64,000 bases of DNA from Pseudoalteromonas shioyasakiensis (GCF_024518675.1 NZ_JANIGL010000001.1:186001-250000), one strand, 5' to 3'. Shown: positions 19,080 through 28,278, counted from the stretch's first letter. The notes: generated from the sequence alone by a model not told the origin. Numbers and translations: made by a program.

Positions 19080-19373
19080 TTAGATTACATTTTTTTGTCA
19101 TTAAATAGCAACCATTAATTAGCGCAATAATAAAGCAAAGCATAAAGTTGGGGGTTCAGTGTTTAGTTAAATGTTTTATCGTCTTGCGTTAATAAATGAC
19201 AAACGTGTTAAATATAAGGGATTAAATCAATGTCGAGCCATGTGTTATTGCGGGTGAAATAGGGATCATCAAAACATGTAATCTTACATTTGAATGAAGT
19301 TTTTATAATTTCTTAACGTTTTTATGAAAACAAATGCTGATATTTTTAACGAAAACATATATTCTTTGTTTAC

Positions 19374-19381
19374 TGTTAACA
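19374..19381. promoter_or_regulatory. TGTTAACA element upstream of the Tat-exported PhoD-like gene
   Basis: Fourth copy of the core palindrome (ctgttaacaat context), 27 bases before the chosen ATG at 19408. Together with the palindrome at 19060 it is all that I can identify in the 365-base gap 19043-19407, which otherwise is AT-rich promoter-like sequence between two divergent genes. Confidence 0.45.
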
Positions 19382-19407
19382 ATATTCAATGTGTGAGATT
19401 GAAAATT

Positions 19408-21771
19408 ATGAATAAAAATATATCTCGTCGCTCAGTTCTCAAAATGTTTGCTGCTGGGGTTGTTGCAACTGGCGTCTCTGGCTGTACTCATCATTTAGGT
19501 GCTATGAATTCAACCGTTACTCGCGGTACCAAGGCTCACCGTGATAACTGGTATAAAACGTATAATAGAGTTTGGCTTGGTAAACAGTATTGGGCTAATC
19601 CGATGGAAGATTGGCGTGTGAATAACGGTGCGGCTGAATGTATAACTCGAGGGGGGAATCGCAGCGTTCATTCTCTAACACATCAAATAACGAATATTGA
19701 CCAAGCTTTTTCCATGTCAGTGGAGGTTACGCGTTTAGAGCAAAATAATAACGATGGGGGCGCGGGTATTCGTCTTGGCGCTAAAAGTGAACTCAATGAA
19801 TACCGTAGTAACTGTTTTGTTCAACAGGGATATGACCTCGGTATTAAAAATAACGATTTAGTGTTAGGTAACAACACTGTGCCTTTAACTAGTCAGATTG
19901 AGAATAAAGCCGTTACTTTAACACTTACTGGGACTCCTCAATCAGGTGCTATGGCATTAGAGCTAACGGCTCGTTTAACATCATCCAAAACAATAATCGG
20001 TGCGGTTACCCATTTAGTACCTGCATCAGAGCTATTAGGTAATGTCGCGCTAGTGAGTAATTTCTCAATTCCATCTGTTACTTATGAAAATGTGCCAGAA
20101 GATAAATTAGGCGCACGTTATAAATTTAGCCACTGGGCTATGCAAGGTGAAGCGTTCTCTGTTACTGATGAACAGTCATTTGGCCCTATTCTTTGGACTA
20201 TGTATTCGTTAAGCGATACATTAAGCCATGAAGGTTTTGTGATGAAATTGAGTGCTTACACAGGACCAATAGGTGAGCAAGATAATCAACAATTAGAGCT
20301 GCAAGTACAACGGGACAATCAATGGATTGCTATCGACTCACAGCGTATTGACCATGATGGCTGGTTGGCGACTTTTCGTATTGCCAATTGGGATGAGAAA
20401 CAAGATACGCCTTTTCGAGTTGTATATCATGAGAAATTCAGCGATGGTACACACGCGGCCGATCTATATTCAGGGATTATAAAAGCAAACCCAAGCAGTA
20501 ATTCGTTACGAATGGCTGCGTTGACCTGTCAAAATGATTATGGTTTTCCCTATCAGCCTGTAGCGCAAAATGTTGAAAAACTAAATCCTGATTTGGTGTT
20601 TTTCTCTGGCGACCAAATTTATGAAAGCCATGGGGGATTTGGTGTAATTCGCACGCCCGATGATTTGGCAATTTTGAACTATTTACGCAAATTTTATCAA
20701 TTTGGTTGGGCTTTTAAAGAAGTCATGCGTAATCAACCGACAATTTGTTTACCTGATGATCACGATGTACTGCAAGGGAACTTGTGGGGTGAGGGGGGCA
20801 CAAAAATGCAAAATATTGCAAAAGACCCTTCAGCAAGTGTTTTAGGTGGTTACATAGATTCTGCGCGGGTGGTTAATATGGTACATAAAACAACGCTTAA
20901 CCATCACCCTGATCCTCATGATCCTACACCAACGAATGGCATTAGTTCGTATTATGGGGCGATGCTATACGGCGGTGTTGGTTTTGCCATTCTTGCCGAT
21001 AGGCAATGGAAAAGTGGCCCAGAGCGTATTAATGTTGCGGTAGGAGAAACAGGGCAAGACGAAGATCCGCTTTATTATAACCCGCTATTCAATCCTCCAG
21101 GTTTGGATCTGCTAGGAAATCGCCAAGAGAATTTTCTTAAAGCGTGGGGTAATGACTGGCGTGGACATAAATTAAAAGCGGTATTAAGCCAAACCGTATT
21201 CGCTGCTATTTCTACTCATCAGCCTTTGCCAGATCGTTTCTTAAAATATGATTTTGACTCAAGTGGTTGGCCTGCCTCTGCGCGTAACCGTGCAATTGAT
21301 GCAATGCGTGAGTCTATGGCGTTACATATTTGTGGCGATACCCATTTAGGTTCTTTATCGCAATATGGTGTAAATCAACAAAGAGATAGTAATTGGGCTT
21401 TTTGTACGCCTGCCATTTCAGCAGGTTGGCCAAGGTGGTGGAAACCTGACTCAATGAATATGCCTTACCAAAACCGTCCTGCACATGGACTTGGCGAAAC
21501 AGGCGAATATAATGACACTTTTGGTAACAAGATTTATGTCTATGCGGTTGGTAATCCAGAGGTTGGAAAATCAAATAACCGCTATGTGAAAGCACATGAA
21601 AAAGGCAGTGGTTTTGGTTTCATTACGTTTGATTGTGACAACCTCACTTACACAATGGATGCCTATCGCTTTTTAGTCGATGTTAACGATGGTAAAGCAA
21701 GTAATCAGTTCCCGGGCTGGCCAGTAACAATTCATCAGCAAGAGAACAAAGGTAACAACCTGTTAAGTTAA
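19408..21771 (+). CDS. Tat-exported PhoD-like metallophosphoesterase lipoprotein
   Basis: The start at 19408 is preferred over the ATG at 19324 because it gives a normal twin-arginine signal (SRRSVLKMF, residues 6-14) ending in a lipobox VSGC with Cys26. It also leaves the TGTTAACA element in the untranslated leader. The 787-residue product has an N-terminal beta-sandwich-like region of about 450 residues, then the phosphoesterase core: GDQIYE, PDDHDVLQGNLWG, GDTHLGS and a final GSGFGFITFD block. PhoD enzymes bind their metals before folding is complete, which fits Tat export. The core is paralogous to the partial gene at the window start. The gene is divergent from the chemoreceptor and has its own terminator. 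Substrate unknown. Confidence 0.88.
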   Translation: MNKNISRRSVLKMFAAGVVATGVSGCTHHLGAMNSTVTRGTKAHRDNWYKTYNRVWLGKQYWANPMEDWRVNNGAAECITRGGNRSVHSLTHQITNIDQAFSMSVEVTRLEQNNNDGGAGIRLGAKSELNEYRSNCFVQQGYDLGIKNNDLVLGNNTVPLTSQIENKAVTLTLTGTPQSGAMALELTARLTSSKTIIGAVTHLVPASELLGNVALVSNFSIPSVTYENVPEDKLGARYKFSHWAMQGEAFSVTDEQSFGPILWTMYSLSDTLSHEGFVMKLSAYTGPIGEQDNQQLELQVQRDNQWIAIDSQRIDHDGWLATFRIANWDEKQDTPFRVVYHEKFSDGTHAADLYSGIIKANPSSNSLRMAALTCQNDYGFPYQPVAQNVEKLNPDLVFFSGDQIYESHGGFGVIRTPDDLAILNYLRKFYQFGWAFKEVMRNQPTICLPDDHDVLQGNLWGEGGTKMQNIAKDPSASVLGGYIDSARVVNMVHKTTLNHHPDPHDPTPTNGISSYYGAMLYGGVGFAILADRQWKSGPERINVAVGETGQDEDPLYYNPLFNPPGLDLLGNRQENFLKAWGNDWRGHKLKAVLSQTVFAAISTHQPLPDRFLKYDFDSSGWPASARNRAIDAMRESMALHICGDTHLGSLSQYGVNQQRDSNWAFCTPAISAGWPRWWKPDSMNMPYQNRPAHGLGETGEYNDTFGNKIYVYAVGNPEVGKSNNRYVKAHEKGSGFGFITFDCDNLTYTMDAYRFLVDVNDGKASNQFPGWPVTIHQQENKGNNLLS

Positions 21772-21800
21772 TTCAGGTTAAAATTACTTATGTACTTTTT

Positions 21801-21834
21801 AAAACGGCGGTTGATATATTCAACCGCCGTTTTT
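21801..21834 (+). terminator. Rho-independent terminator after the PhoD-like gene
   Basis: Fourteen-base arms (21801-21814 and 21820-21833) around a five-base loop, with an A tract on the 5' side and a T tract on the 3' side. Confidence 0.92.
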
Positions 21835-22204
21835 ATTTAATGTTTTAATATAAGTTTTATAGATCAATTTACCAAACAATTACAATTTATTGGTTTAGAA
21901 AATATCTAGTATGAGGCAAGAGAACTAGCTAACTTTAAGAGCAGCTGTTGCAGTTTTTTGTATAGGTAGTGGTCAAATAAGTTAGTTGAAAAAATTGGTC
22001 AACATGGCCTCAAGGCACATGGGCACAGTATTGGGCGCAAAATCAAAAGTCGTTTCAGTTTTAGTTAAAATTTTCTGAGTTTAAATTGTGGCTATCTAAG
22101 AAATTAAAAATTTAACATAGCTTTAGTTTATTAGGTAAAATTATTTAGTGCTAATTAACCTAGTTATATTAAAGCTAGATTAGTTTAGTTGTAACTTATT
22201 GATT
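21835..22204. other. Intergenic stretch without recognised features
   Basis: About 370 AT-rich bases between the PhoD-like terminator and the tRNA cluster. I see no open frame with coding character, no convincing hairpin and no repeat. It marks the boundary between the accessory locus and the conserved tRNA/mdtK/ribE segment. Confidence 0.5.
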
Positions 22205-22281
<77 letters not shown>

Positions 22282-22331
22282 ACAAATTGGGGCTCTTAAA
22301 TATAATTTATTCAAAGAAGTCAGAATAAATT

Positions 22332-22408
22332 TGGTACGACCGAGTGGATTCGAACCACCGACCCCTACCATGTCAAGGTAGCGCTCTAACCAACTGAGCT
22401 ACGGTCGT
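22332..22408 (-). tRNA. tRNA-Val (anticodon GAC), copy 2 of the cluster
   Basis: A 77-base cloverleaf with encoded CCA. Acceptor ACGACCG/CGGTCGT, same anticodon loop TTGACAT. It differs from copy 1 at one base next to the anticodon stem (variable-loop region). A spacer of about 50 bases separates it from each neighbour. Confidence 0.97.
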
Positions 22409-22453
22409 ACAATAGAATTCTTAAATTAAACTTATTACAGGAGGTAATAAATT

Positions 22454-22530
<77 letters not shown>

Positions 22531-22572
22531 ATCATAAATTTAAGCGCTGTTAATTGCTTAACAACGGTCGCT

Positions 22573-22601
22573 AATATATAGCGTGCGCTTGAGTGAATCA
22601 A
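22573..22601 (-). promoter_or_regulatory. Promoter of the tRNA-Val operon
   Basis: On the minus strand TTGATT (22596-22601) is separated by exactly 17 bases from TATATT (22573-22578). The GC-rich AGCGACCG that follows is like the discriminator of stringently controlled stable-RNA promoters. Confidence 0.75.
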
Positions 22602-22641
22602 GCGAGAATAGTGTTTTTTAGTTTGTTTGCCGTTTTTTTAT

Positions 22642-23682
22642 TCATATTGGACTGATTTCGCACGTTTTATAAAACCTTTGCCACCAAATAACATGTTCTT
22701 TCGCTGATCGTTTTAAGCCGTTAAGTAAATTGCCAGGGTGCTCAGGTTGTAACATTGGCTTTAAAGCTTTATCAAGGTAGCTGCTTTGTAGCCAAAGTGC
22801 TTGATAATGGGGCATCAGCCGCTCAAGAGCGCCTGTCAGCTGCGCTTGGTAGGGTTGCAGTTGTGCTAAGTAGTATTTTTTAAATACATTGCTGACAACC
22901 TGTGCTTGGCGCTTATTTTTGATTGGATCACACAGCTGGTTTAATTCTATTTGCGCTAGGTAGGCCGTGGTTTGGTTATTTAAATGGGTTTGCTTTCTTA
23001 CCGCGGTTATTAATGCCTGATTAAAGTTAAAGCGATTTAACTGCTCTAAACTTTGATAGATAGCTTGAGTATTAATTTGTTGATACTGCTGGGTGCTTAT
23101 TTGCTTGTGTATATTAGCTAAGCGTTGTAATGCCAGCTCAGTTTCAACAAGGCCATTGAAGTTATTGTCGAGTTCATAATGAGTGAGTTGCCAAGTTTTC
23201 TTAAGCTCAGTGTTGGTATATAAAAATTGGGCAAAATAGCTTGCTAACAGGGCTTGTTTTTCGTGCTTTGCTGCCGTTATTTGCTGATAACTATTTGATG
23301 TTTTATCAAGTGTCTGTAAACAAGCTGGAGCGGCTTTAATAAATTCAATGTGGTAAATTAATTGGGTTGCTGGCGTCGCGACTTTACCCAATTGTGAATT
23401 ATGCTGTGCAATTAGCGTACTTAAAGCACATGAATTCAATTGCGCTAATTGTAAAATACTCACGTTAACGGTCGATTGAGTATCAAATGAGCGCGTGTTT
23501 AATTTAATGTTACCAAGTTTGCTGGCTTCTGCTGGTGGTGTATCTAGCGCATTAGCTAGGCGTGCTTGGTATTCAGAATAGGTGTCGCTAGGTTGCTCGC
23601 TACACGCTGTTAAAAGTAACGCTGCGACACACGTAATTAGGTAAGCAAACGTTTTTAGTTTTTGCTTACCAGCTGTTTTCAT
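22642..23682 (-). CDS. DUF3080-type lipoprotein
   Basis: Start at 23682 is chosen so that a standard lipoprotein signal opens the protein (lipobox LTAC, Cys27). The longer reading from a TTG at 23724 would place 14 odd residues in front and overlap the MATE gene. The 346-residue product is almost entirely alpha-helical, Gln- and Leu-rich, with no catalytic motif that I can see. Its place directly after a MATE transporter gene and its size fit the DUF3080 family of gammaproteobacterial lipoproteins (from memory, not verified). It begins four bases after the MATE stop, so the two are cotranscribed. Function unknown. Confidence 0.65.
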   Translation of the reverse strand: MKTAGKQKLKTFAYLITCVAALLLTACSEQPSDTYSEYQARLANALDTPPAEASKLGNIKLNTRSFDTQSTVNVSILQLAQLNSCALSTLIAQHNSQLGKVATPATQLIYHIEFIKAAPACLQTLDKTSNSYQQITAAKHEKQALLASYFAQFLYTNTELKKTWQLTHYELDNNFNGLVETELALQRLANIHKQISTQQYQQINTQAIYQSLEQLNRFNFNQALITAVRKQTHLNNQTTAYLAQIELNQLCDPIKNKRQAQVVSNVFKKYYLAQLQPYQAQLTGALERLMPHYQALWLQSSYLDKALKPMLQPEHPGNLLNGLKRSAKEHVIWWQRFYKTCEISPI

Positions 23683-23686
23683 TAAA

Positions 23687-25039
23687 TTACTGGAAGAAAG
23701 GTTCACGTTTAAAGCGCTTTGCAACAGTTAACATTAATAGAATAGCAGCGACTGTTAAACCAACAATAATCCCTATCCAAAATCCGTGGGGGCCCATGGC
23801 TGGCACAATTAAATCTGTGCGGGCTAGCACATAGCCTAAGGCAAAGCCTATTAGCCAGTATGATATAAAAGTGATATATGAAATCGGCGCCGTGTGTTTT
23901 AAACCACGTAGTACTCCATTTGCAGCCACTTGCAGGGCATCGGGTAATTGATAAATACAGGCTAACACCATAATCGAGGTGGCAAGGGCGATTACATGTA
24001 CATCATCAGTATATAGTTGGCTAATCATATGACGGCCGAAATAGGTAATCGTTGCTAATAATAGTGCAATCATTATCGCTAATATATAGCTGGTTGACAG
24101 TGCTTTTTTTAATTGCTCAAAATGATGTTGGCCATACAAATTGCCAATACGAATACTAATAGCAATAGACAAGCTCAGTGGCATCATAAACAGCAAGGTG
24201 GTGACACTCGCAGCAATTTGGTGTCCGGCCACGGCTACCGCACCTAAATGAGCAATAAACAGCGGGATACAGGCAAATAGCGTGACTTCGAAGAACGTCG
24301 CTAAGGAGATTGGAATACCGACTTTAGTAATTGTCCACATAGTGCTAAGTTGTGGTGCTTTAAAGTTAGCTAATAAGTTTTTGGCATAGATTTTGTCACT
24401 TAGCTGGCAGTAAATTACTTGAGCTACGGCCATGGCGGTAAACACTAATGCTGTAGCAATACCACAGCCTGCGCCGCCCAACGCGGGCATGCCAAGTTTG
24501 CCGTGAATAAAGATGTAATTAGCAGGTATATTTACAGCAAGGCCAATTAAACTAATATAAAAAGCAGGTTTAGTCATACCCATGCCTTCGGTAATATTAC
24601 GATATACGCTGAACACTAAAAAACCAACAATGCCCCATTTAACAAAGTGAATATAGTCAAAAGCCATGGCTGCAATAGCTGGGCTGGTATCAAGTTTTAA
24701 AATCACTAAGTCGGCAAAGTAGGCAATTGAGAAACCAATTACACTTAATATTCCAGCAAGGTACAGACCTTGTTGAAAATAGTGGCCAATCCCTTGTTTG
24801 TCATTGGCGCCAGAAAACTGTGCAATAATACCTGTTAAGGCGAGTAATATGCCTTGTAATGCCAACATAGCAGGGTTCCACACACCCGTTGCGATAGATA
24901 AAGCCGCGAGATCAACAGGGCTGACTTGGCCTGCCATAATCGTATCGACCACAGACATTAAAACTAAGGTTACTTGTGCTAAAAATACTGGGATCGCAAG
25001 AGAAATAAGGCGTTTAGCTTCCCAATTACAAAAAGTCAT
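23687..25039 (-). CDS. MATE-family multidrug/cation antiporter (NorM/MdtK type)
   Basis: 450 residues, about twelve transmembrane helices in two halves. N-terminal MATE signature IPVFLAQVTLVLMSVVDTIMAG, and the conserved VNIPANYIFIHGK and LGGAGCGIATA segments in helices 5-6. The family exports cationic drugs and dyes in exchange for Na+ or H+. The gene is divergent from riboflavin synthase, the same arrangement as mdtK/ribC in E. coli (from memory), which makes it the mdtK/norM orthologue. It starts with ATG at 25039 and is followed without gap by the DUF3080-type lipoprotein gene. Confidence 0.92.
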   Translation of the reverse strand: MTFCNWEAKRLISLAIPVFLAQVTLVLMSVVDTIMAGQVSPVDLAALSIATGVWNPAMLALQGILLALTGIIAQFSGANDKQGIGHYFQQGLYLAGILSVIGFSIAYFADLVILKLDTSPAIAAMAFDYIHFVKWGIVGFLVFSVYRNITEGMGMTKPAFYISLIGLAVNIPANYIFIHGKLGMPALGGAGCGIATALVFTAMAVAQVIYCQLSDKIYAKNLLANFKAPQLSTMWTITKVGIPISLATFFEVTLFACIPLFIAHLGAVAVAGHQIAASVTTLLFMMPLSLSIAISIRIGNLYGQHHFEQLKKALSTSYILAIMIALLLATITYFGRHMISQLYTDDVHVIALATSIMVLACIYQLPDALQVAANGVLRGLKHTAPISYITFISYWLIGFALGYVLARTDLIVPAMGPHGFWIGIIVGLTVAAILLMLTVAKRFKREPFFQ

Positions 25040-25172
25040 AGTGCGCGCTAAATAAAAAATAAGTGGCCGCTAGTGTAATGGATTTGCCTTAAAATTAAAG
25101 TTATATCGATGATTCACTTAGGCTAAAGTGATAAACTCAACAGTAACTTAGTATAGTGAAAATTTGAAGTCT

Positions 25173-25799
25173 ATGTTTACCGGAATAGTTCAGACGAAAG
25201 CGACTGTGTTAACCACGGAGCAGCAGCAAGGAGTTTTGCGTTTAGTGTTATCAGTTGGCCTACAATACATTGATAACTTAGAGATTGGCGCGAGTATTGC
25301 CATAAACGGTTGTTGTTTAACTGTGGTGAAATTTAGTGCTGCTGATAACCAATTAGCCCATGTGTATTTTGATGTGATTGATGAAACACTTAAGCTCACT
25401 AATTTAGGCCAGTTAGTGGCAACTGATAAAGTTAATTTTGAACGTTCAATGACGTTTGGCTCAGAGTTAGGGGGTCATATAATTTCTGGTCATATTCATT
25501 GTACAGCAGAAATAGCAGAGATTATTAATACTCAAGATAATTGCAAAATTAAACTCGTGTTATCCCAGCAATGGCAGAAGTATGTTCTTTACAAAGGGTT
25601 TGTTGCCGTCAATGGGGCAAGCCTGACAGTAGGCGAAACAGATACAACCGGCTTTTGGTTACATTTAATTCCTGAAACTTTAGCTATTACCAACCTAGGC
25701 ACCGCTGCAGTTGGCGATAAGCTAAATATTGAGGTTGATCAACAAACCTTTACCATTATTAATACCGTGGAAAATTACTTAGCAAAACAACCAAGCTAA
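25173..25799 (+). CDS. ribE: Riboflavin synthase, alpha subunit
   Basis: Converts two 6,7-dimethyl-8-ribityllumazine molecules to riboflavin plus the pyrimidinedione, in the cytosol. The ATG at 25173 gives the family N-terminus MFTGIVQ; a TTG three codons earlier is less likely. The 208 residues form two lumazine-binding repeats, each with an ING(C/A)-type strand: INGCCLTV in the first and VNGASLTV in the second. The motif GHIISGHIH lies between them. The gene stands alone, away from other rib genes, and shows no FMN riboswitch in the 130-base leader. It overlaps the convergent CPXCG gene by four bases. Confidence 0.95.
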   Translation: MFTGIVQTKATVLTTEQQQGVLRLVLSVGLQYIDNLEIGASIAINGCCLTVVKFSAADNQLAHVYFDVIDETLKLTNLGQLVATDKVNFERSMTFGSELGGHIISGHIHCTAEIAEIINTQDNCKIKLVLSQQWQKYVLYKGFVAVNGASLTVGETDTTGFWLHLIPETLAITNLGTAAVGDKLNIEVDQQTFTIINTVENYLAKQPS

Positions 25800-25999
25800 A
25801 AAATTTGTTCATTGTCACTGTCTATGTGTAACTCAATTTTATTGTAGGCATGATCGATATGCATATTAAAATGAATAGGGTTGCAACAGGCGCTACAATC
25901 TTCAAAGTAATCTTGGTCGCCTTCACTGGCGTCTAAGGTTATGTGGATATGATGCCCGCAATGGGGGCAGGTTATACGTTGTGAGAGTTGATTTTTCAT
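25796..25999 (-). CDS. CPXCG-motif cysteine-rich protein
   Basis: A 67-residue acidic protein with CPHCG near residue 11 and a second pair CSACC near residue 36, giving a four-cysteine zinc-ribbon-like site, and a histidine-rich middle. The pattern fits the Cys-rich CPXCG family (PF14255), small proteins of unknown role in gammaproteobacteria. It is convergent with ribE and the two stop codons overlap by four bases, so each gene's 3' end is antisense to the other. Confidence 0.8.
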   Translation of the reverse strand: MKNQLSQRITCPHCGHHIHITLDASEGDQDYFEDCSACCNPIHFNMHIDHAYNKIELHIDSDNEQIF

Positions 26000-26145
26000 A
26001 AATGCTCCGATTTGGCAGTTGAGCCAAAGGTAACAGTGTACATAGCGTAATTAACGCCTTGCTCACTGCGTGCGTTTGTAAAATCTTACTCTAAATATAG
26101 TCTGTATTACTGCTTTATGACATCGGCTTTACAATAAAAAGTCAC

Positions 26146-27006
26146 TTATTTTAACAGTCGCTCAATTTGTTGTTTTGCTTCAGTCAGATAGTGGCCAGCA
26201 AAAATATTTGCATGATTTAATATTGGGTAAAGTTGATAGATAATTTTACGGTTTTCATAGCCTGCACTCAATGGGTACTGTTTATTATAAGCGAGATAAA
26301 ATGCTTCGGGCAGTGGTGCAAATAACTCACTCATGGCAATATCGATTTCCCGATCACCATAATAACAGGCAGGGTCAAAAATACAGGGCACGTTTTGAAT
26401 AAAGCCCATGTTGCCTCGCCAAAAATCACCGTGGAGCAAAGACGGTTCAACATGATGACTGTGTAGTAAGTCTTTTATAAAGCTGATCAAGTATTCTTTT
26501 TCGACTAAATGAATGCCTTTTTCTTCTAGTAATTGTAGTTGCCAGCCGATGCGTTCTTCTGCGTAAAATACATCCCATTTTTTGTGCCAACGATTTGGTT
26601 GTACAGTGGGGCCAACAAAATTATCATGGTCAAAACCAAACATCGCCTGTTGATGTTTTTGATGTAGGCGCGCCATATGGTTACCCATACTATGCCACAT
26701 CGAATGAGGTTGTTGATCAAGGGTTAGCCATTCAAGCACAATAAATGAATACTCGATGCTGGAGCCCGTGGTGATGCAGTCGGGTATCATGAACACGCTT
26801 TCTTGGGTGAGCAGTTTTAAGCTATGCGCCTCACATTCAAAGCGTTCTAATTGAGAGTGGTGGGCCACTTTAACGAAGTACGTGTGAGTGCCATCGCTAA
26901 TTTCAAATAACATATCTTCATTTGCGCTTTGCAATTGGCGTTTAAAGGTATACTTAAAATCAAAATGCATTGCTTGGCTGATCTGCTCATTAACTGTATT
27001 CCACAT
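26146..27006 (-). CDS. Fructosamine kinase family protein
   Basis: Phosphorylates ketosamines (early glycation products) on protein or free amines, which makes them unstable and so repairs glycation. The ATG at 27006 has a good AAGGTG nine bases upstream; the alternative GTG at 27018 overlaps that site. 286 residues with aminoglycoside-phosphotransferase-like kinase features: the catalytic loop LLHGDFWRGNMG, the metal-binding IFDPACYYGDREIDIAMSELF, and a small N-lobe with YFVKVAHHS. Length and motifs match bacterial FN3K orthologues (YniA type). It is apparently monocistronic. Confidence 0.93.
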   Translation of the reverse strand: MWNTVNEQISQAMHFDFKYTFKRQLQSANEDMLFEISDGTHTYFVKVAHHSQLERFECEAHSLKLLTQESVFMIPDCITTGSSIEYSFIVLEWLTLDQQPHSMWHSMGNHMARLHQKHQQAMFGFDHDNFVGPTVQPNRWHKKWDVFYAEERIGWQLQLLEEKGIHLVEKEYLISFIKDLLHSHHVEPSLLHGDFWRGNMGFIQNVPCIFDPACYYGDREIDIAMSELFAPLPEAFYLAYNKQYPLSAGYENRKIIYQLYPILNHANIFAGHYLTEAKQQIERLLK

Positions 27007-27130
27007 AATATTGCTCACCTTTTATACAGATAATTAAACTATGGCAAAAAGTAGTTAAATAAACAAACTCTTGTATGTAAAATTCAGTAATCAATATTAG
27101 GCAATGATCCAGCCATTTATGGAGAATAAA

Positions 27131-27826
27131 ATGAACAAGAGTGTGCTCACTAATTTAACAGCAACCATTTTGGTGTTAGTTGGTTACTTTTTTGACCAAG
27201 CGATTGTGCTTTCAATTGGCTTATTTGCTTTATCGGGGGCGTTTACAAATTTATTGGCAGTACACATGTTGTTTGAGAAAGTCCCATTTTTATATGGCTC
27301 TGGCGTGATCCAAGTTAAATTTGCTAAGTTTAAAAGCGCCATTAGGGAGCTTGTTATTACGGAGTTTTTCTCGAAAGAAAAAATTGAACAGCTACTTGCG
27401 ACTAAGCAACCAGAGTTAGATCTGAAGCCTGTTATCGAAGAGGTTGATCTCAACCCTGCGTTTGATAGTTTACTTGAAGTGATTGAGCAATCGCAATTTG
27501 GTGCCATGTTGGCAATGTTTGGTGGTACTGAAGCGGTTGAGCCAATGCGAGAGTCATTTATTACAAAAATGAAAAGCGCACTCTCAACAATGAGTGAAAC
27601 TCAAGAGTTTAAACAACTGGTGAATGACAAACTAATGCAAAAAGCCATGTCGTCGGATAAATTATACGACACTGTGTTAGGCCTAGTCGATGATAGGCTT
27701 AATGAGCTTACCCCGGCGATGGTTAAAGACATAATTCAAACTATGATCCGAGAGCATTTAGGTTGGCTGGTTGTTTGGGGTGGGGTATTTGGTGGCATAT
27801 TTGGCTTAATTGCAGCTATTATTTAA
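27131..27826 (+). CDS. DUF445 family membrane protein
   Basis: The ATG at 27131 follows GGAG with six bases spacing and is preferred to an ATG nine codons upstream. 231 residues: two N-terminal hydrophobic helices with the DUF445 signature GAFTNLLAVHMLFE, then a helical cytoplasmic or periplasmic region of about 130 residues, and a C-terminal Gly-rich transmembrane helix (GGVFGGIFGLIAAII). DUF445 (YheB/YjiN-like) proteins have no settled function. Neighbours give no clue. Downstream, 27853-27885 can form a long hairpin but lacks a T tract on either strand. Confidence 0.82.
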   Translation: MNKSVLTNLTATILVLVGYFFDQAIVLSIGLFALSGAFTNLLAVHMLFEKVPFLYGSGVIQVKFAKFKSAIRELVITEFFSKEKIEQLLATKQPELDLKPVIEEVDLNPAFDSLLEVIEQSQFGAMLAMFGGTEAVEPMRESFITKMKSALSTMSETQEFKQLVNDKLMQKAMSSDKLYDTVLGLVDDRLNELTPAMVKDIIQTMIREHLGWLVVWGGVFGGIFGLIAAII

Positions 27827-27906
27827 TTGCTATGACATCATTAAAGCTAATATTTTAAGCAGGCCAACTACTCGCCTGCTTAAAAATAGGGTGTCAATTC
27901 CATTCC

Positions 27907-28272
27907 CTACTTAGAACCTGATACAACGAGTGTCGTGTCGTTATTTACTTTGGCTAAATCATGAATACTTGTTTTAGTGCTGGTATCAAGGTTTAAGTAC
28001 TTCGCGCTTTTATTAAAGCCATACATACCTGCAAATTGATCCAGTGCCATATCATTACAACGTAATTTGTTTACTGCAATGCGTTTGCTCATTCGTACAT
28101 CACGCATGGTTGTTGACAAAGTGATTGGTTTGTTTGAAATAACGGCCATACAAACTTGTGTGCCTGGGCTGTTATCTGCAGCAATAAATTCTGCTGCTTG
28201 TGTAGTGGTTGTTGTAAGCGCTGCTGCGCCAATAAGTAACGTTGTGCTAAGTGTAGTTGCTAAAGTTTTCAT
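27907..28272 (-). CDS. DUF3718-type small exported protein
   Basis: Start at 28272 chosen because GGAG lies seven bases upstream; an ATG two codons earlier is too close to it. 121 residues with a signal peptide (ending TQA) followed by a ~95-residue domain. The domain carries two cysteines in the pattern C-x-A-V and LRCND that could form a disulfide in the periplasm. The length and the motif RCNDMALDQFAGMYG are like DUF3718 proteins, which are common in Alteromonadales and uncharacterised. Monocistronic, with no visible terminator. Confidence 0.7.
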   Translation of the reverse strand: MKTLATTLSTTLLIGAAALTTTTTQAAEFIAADNSPGTQVCMAVISNKPITLSTTMRDVRMSKRIAVNKLRCNDMALDQFAGMYGFNKSAKYLNLDTSTKTSIHDLAKVNNDTTLVVSGSK

Positions 28273-28278
28273 CTTCAT

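Noticed and set aside
25040..25172. Possible FMN riboswitch before riboflavin synthase
   Set aside because: The gap is only about 130 bases, and the conserved multi-helix pattern of the FMN element is not visible.
27853..27885. Long hairpin with 12-base arms between the DUF445 and DUF3718 genes
   Set aside because: The T and A tracts are in the stem itself and no T tract follows on either strand, so I do not call it a terminator.
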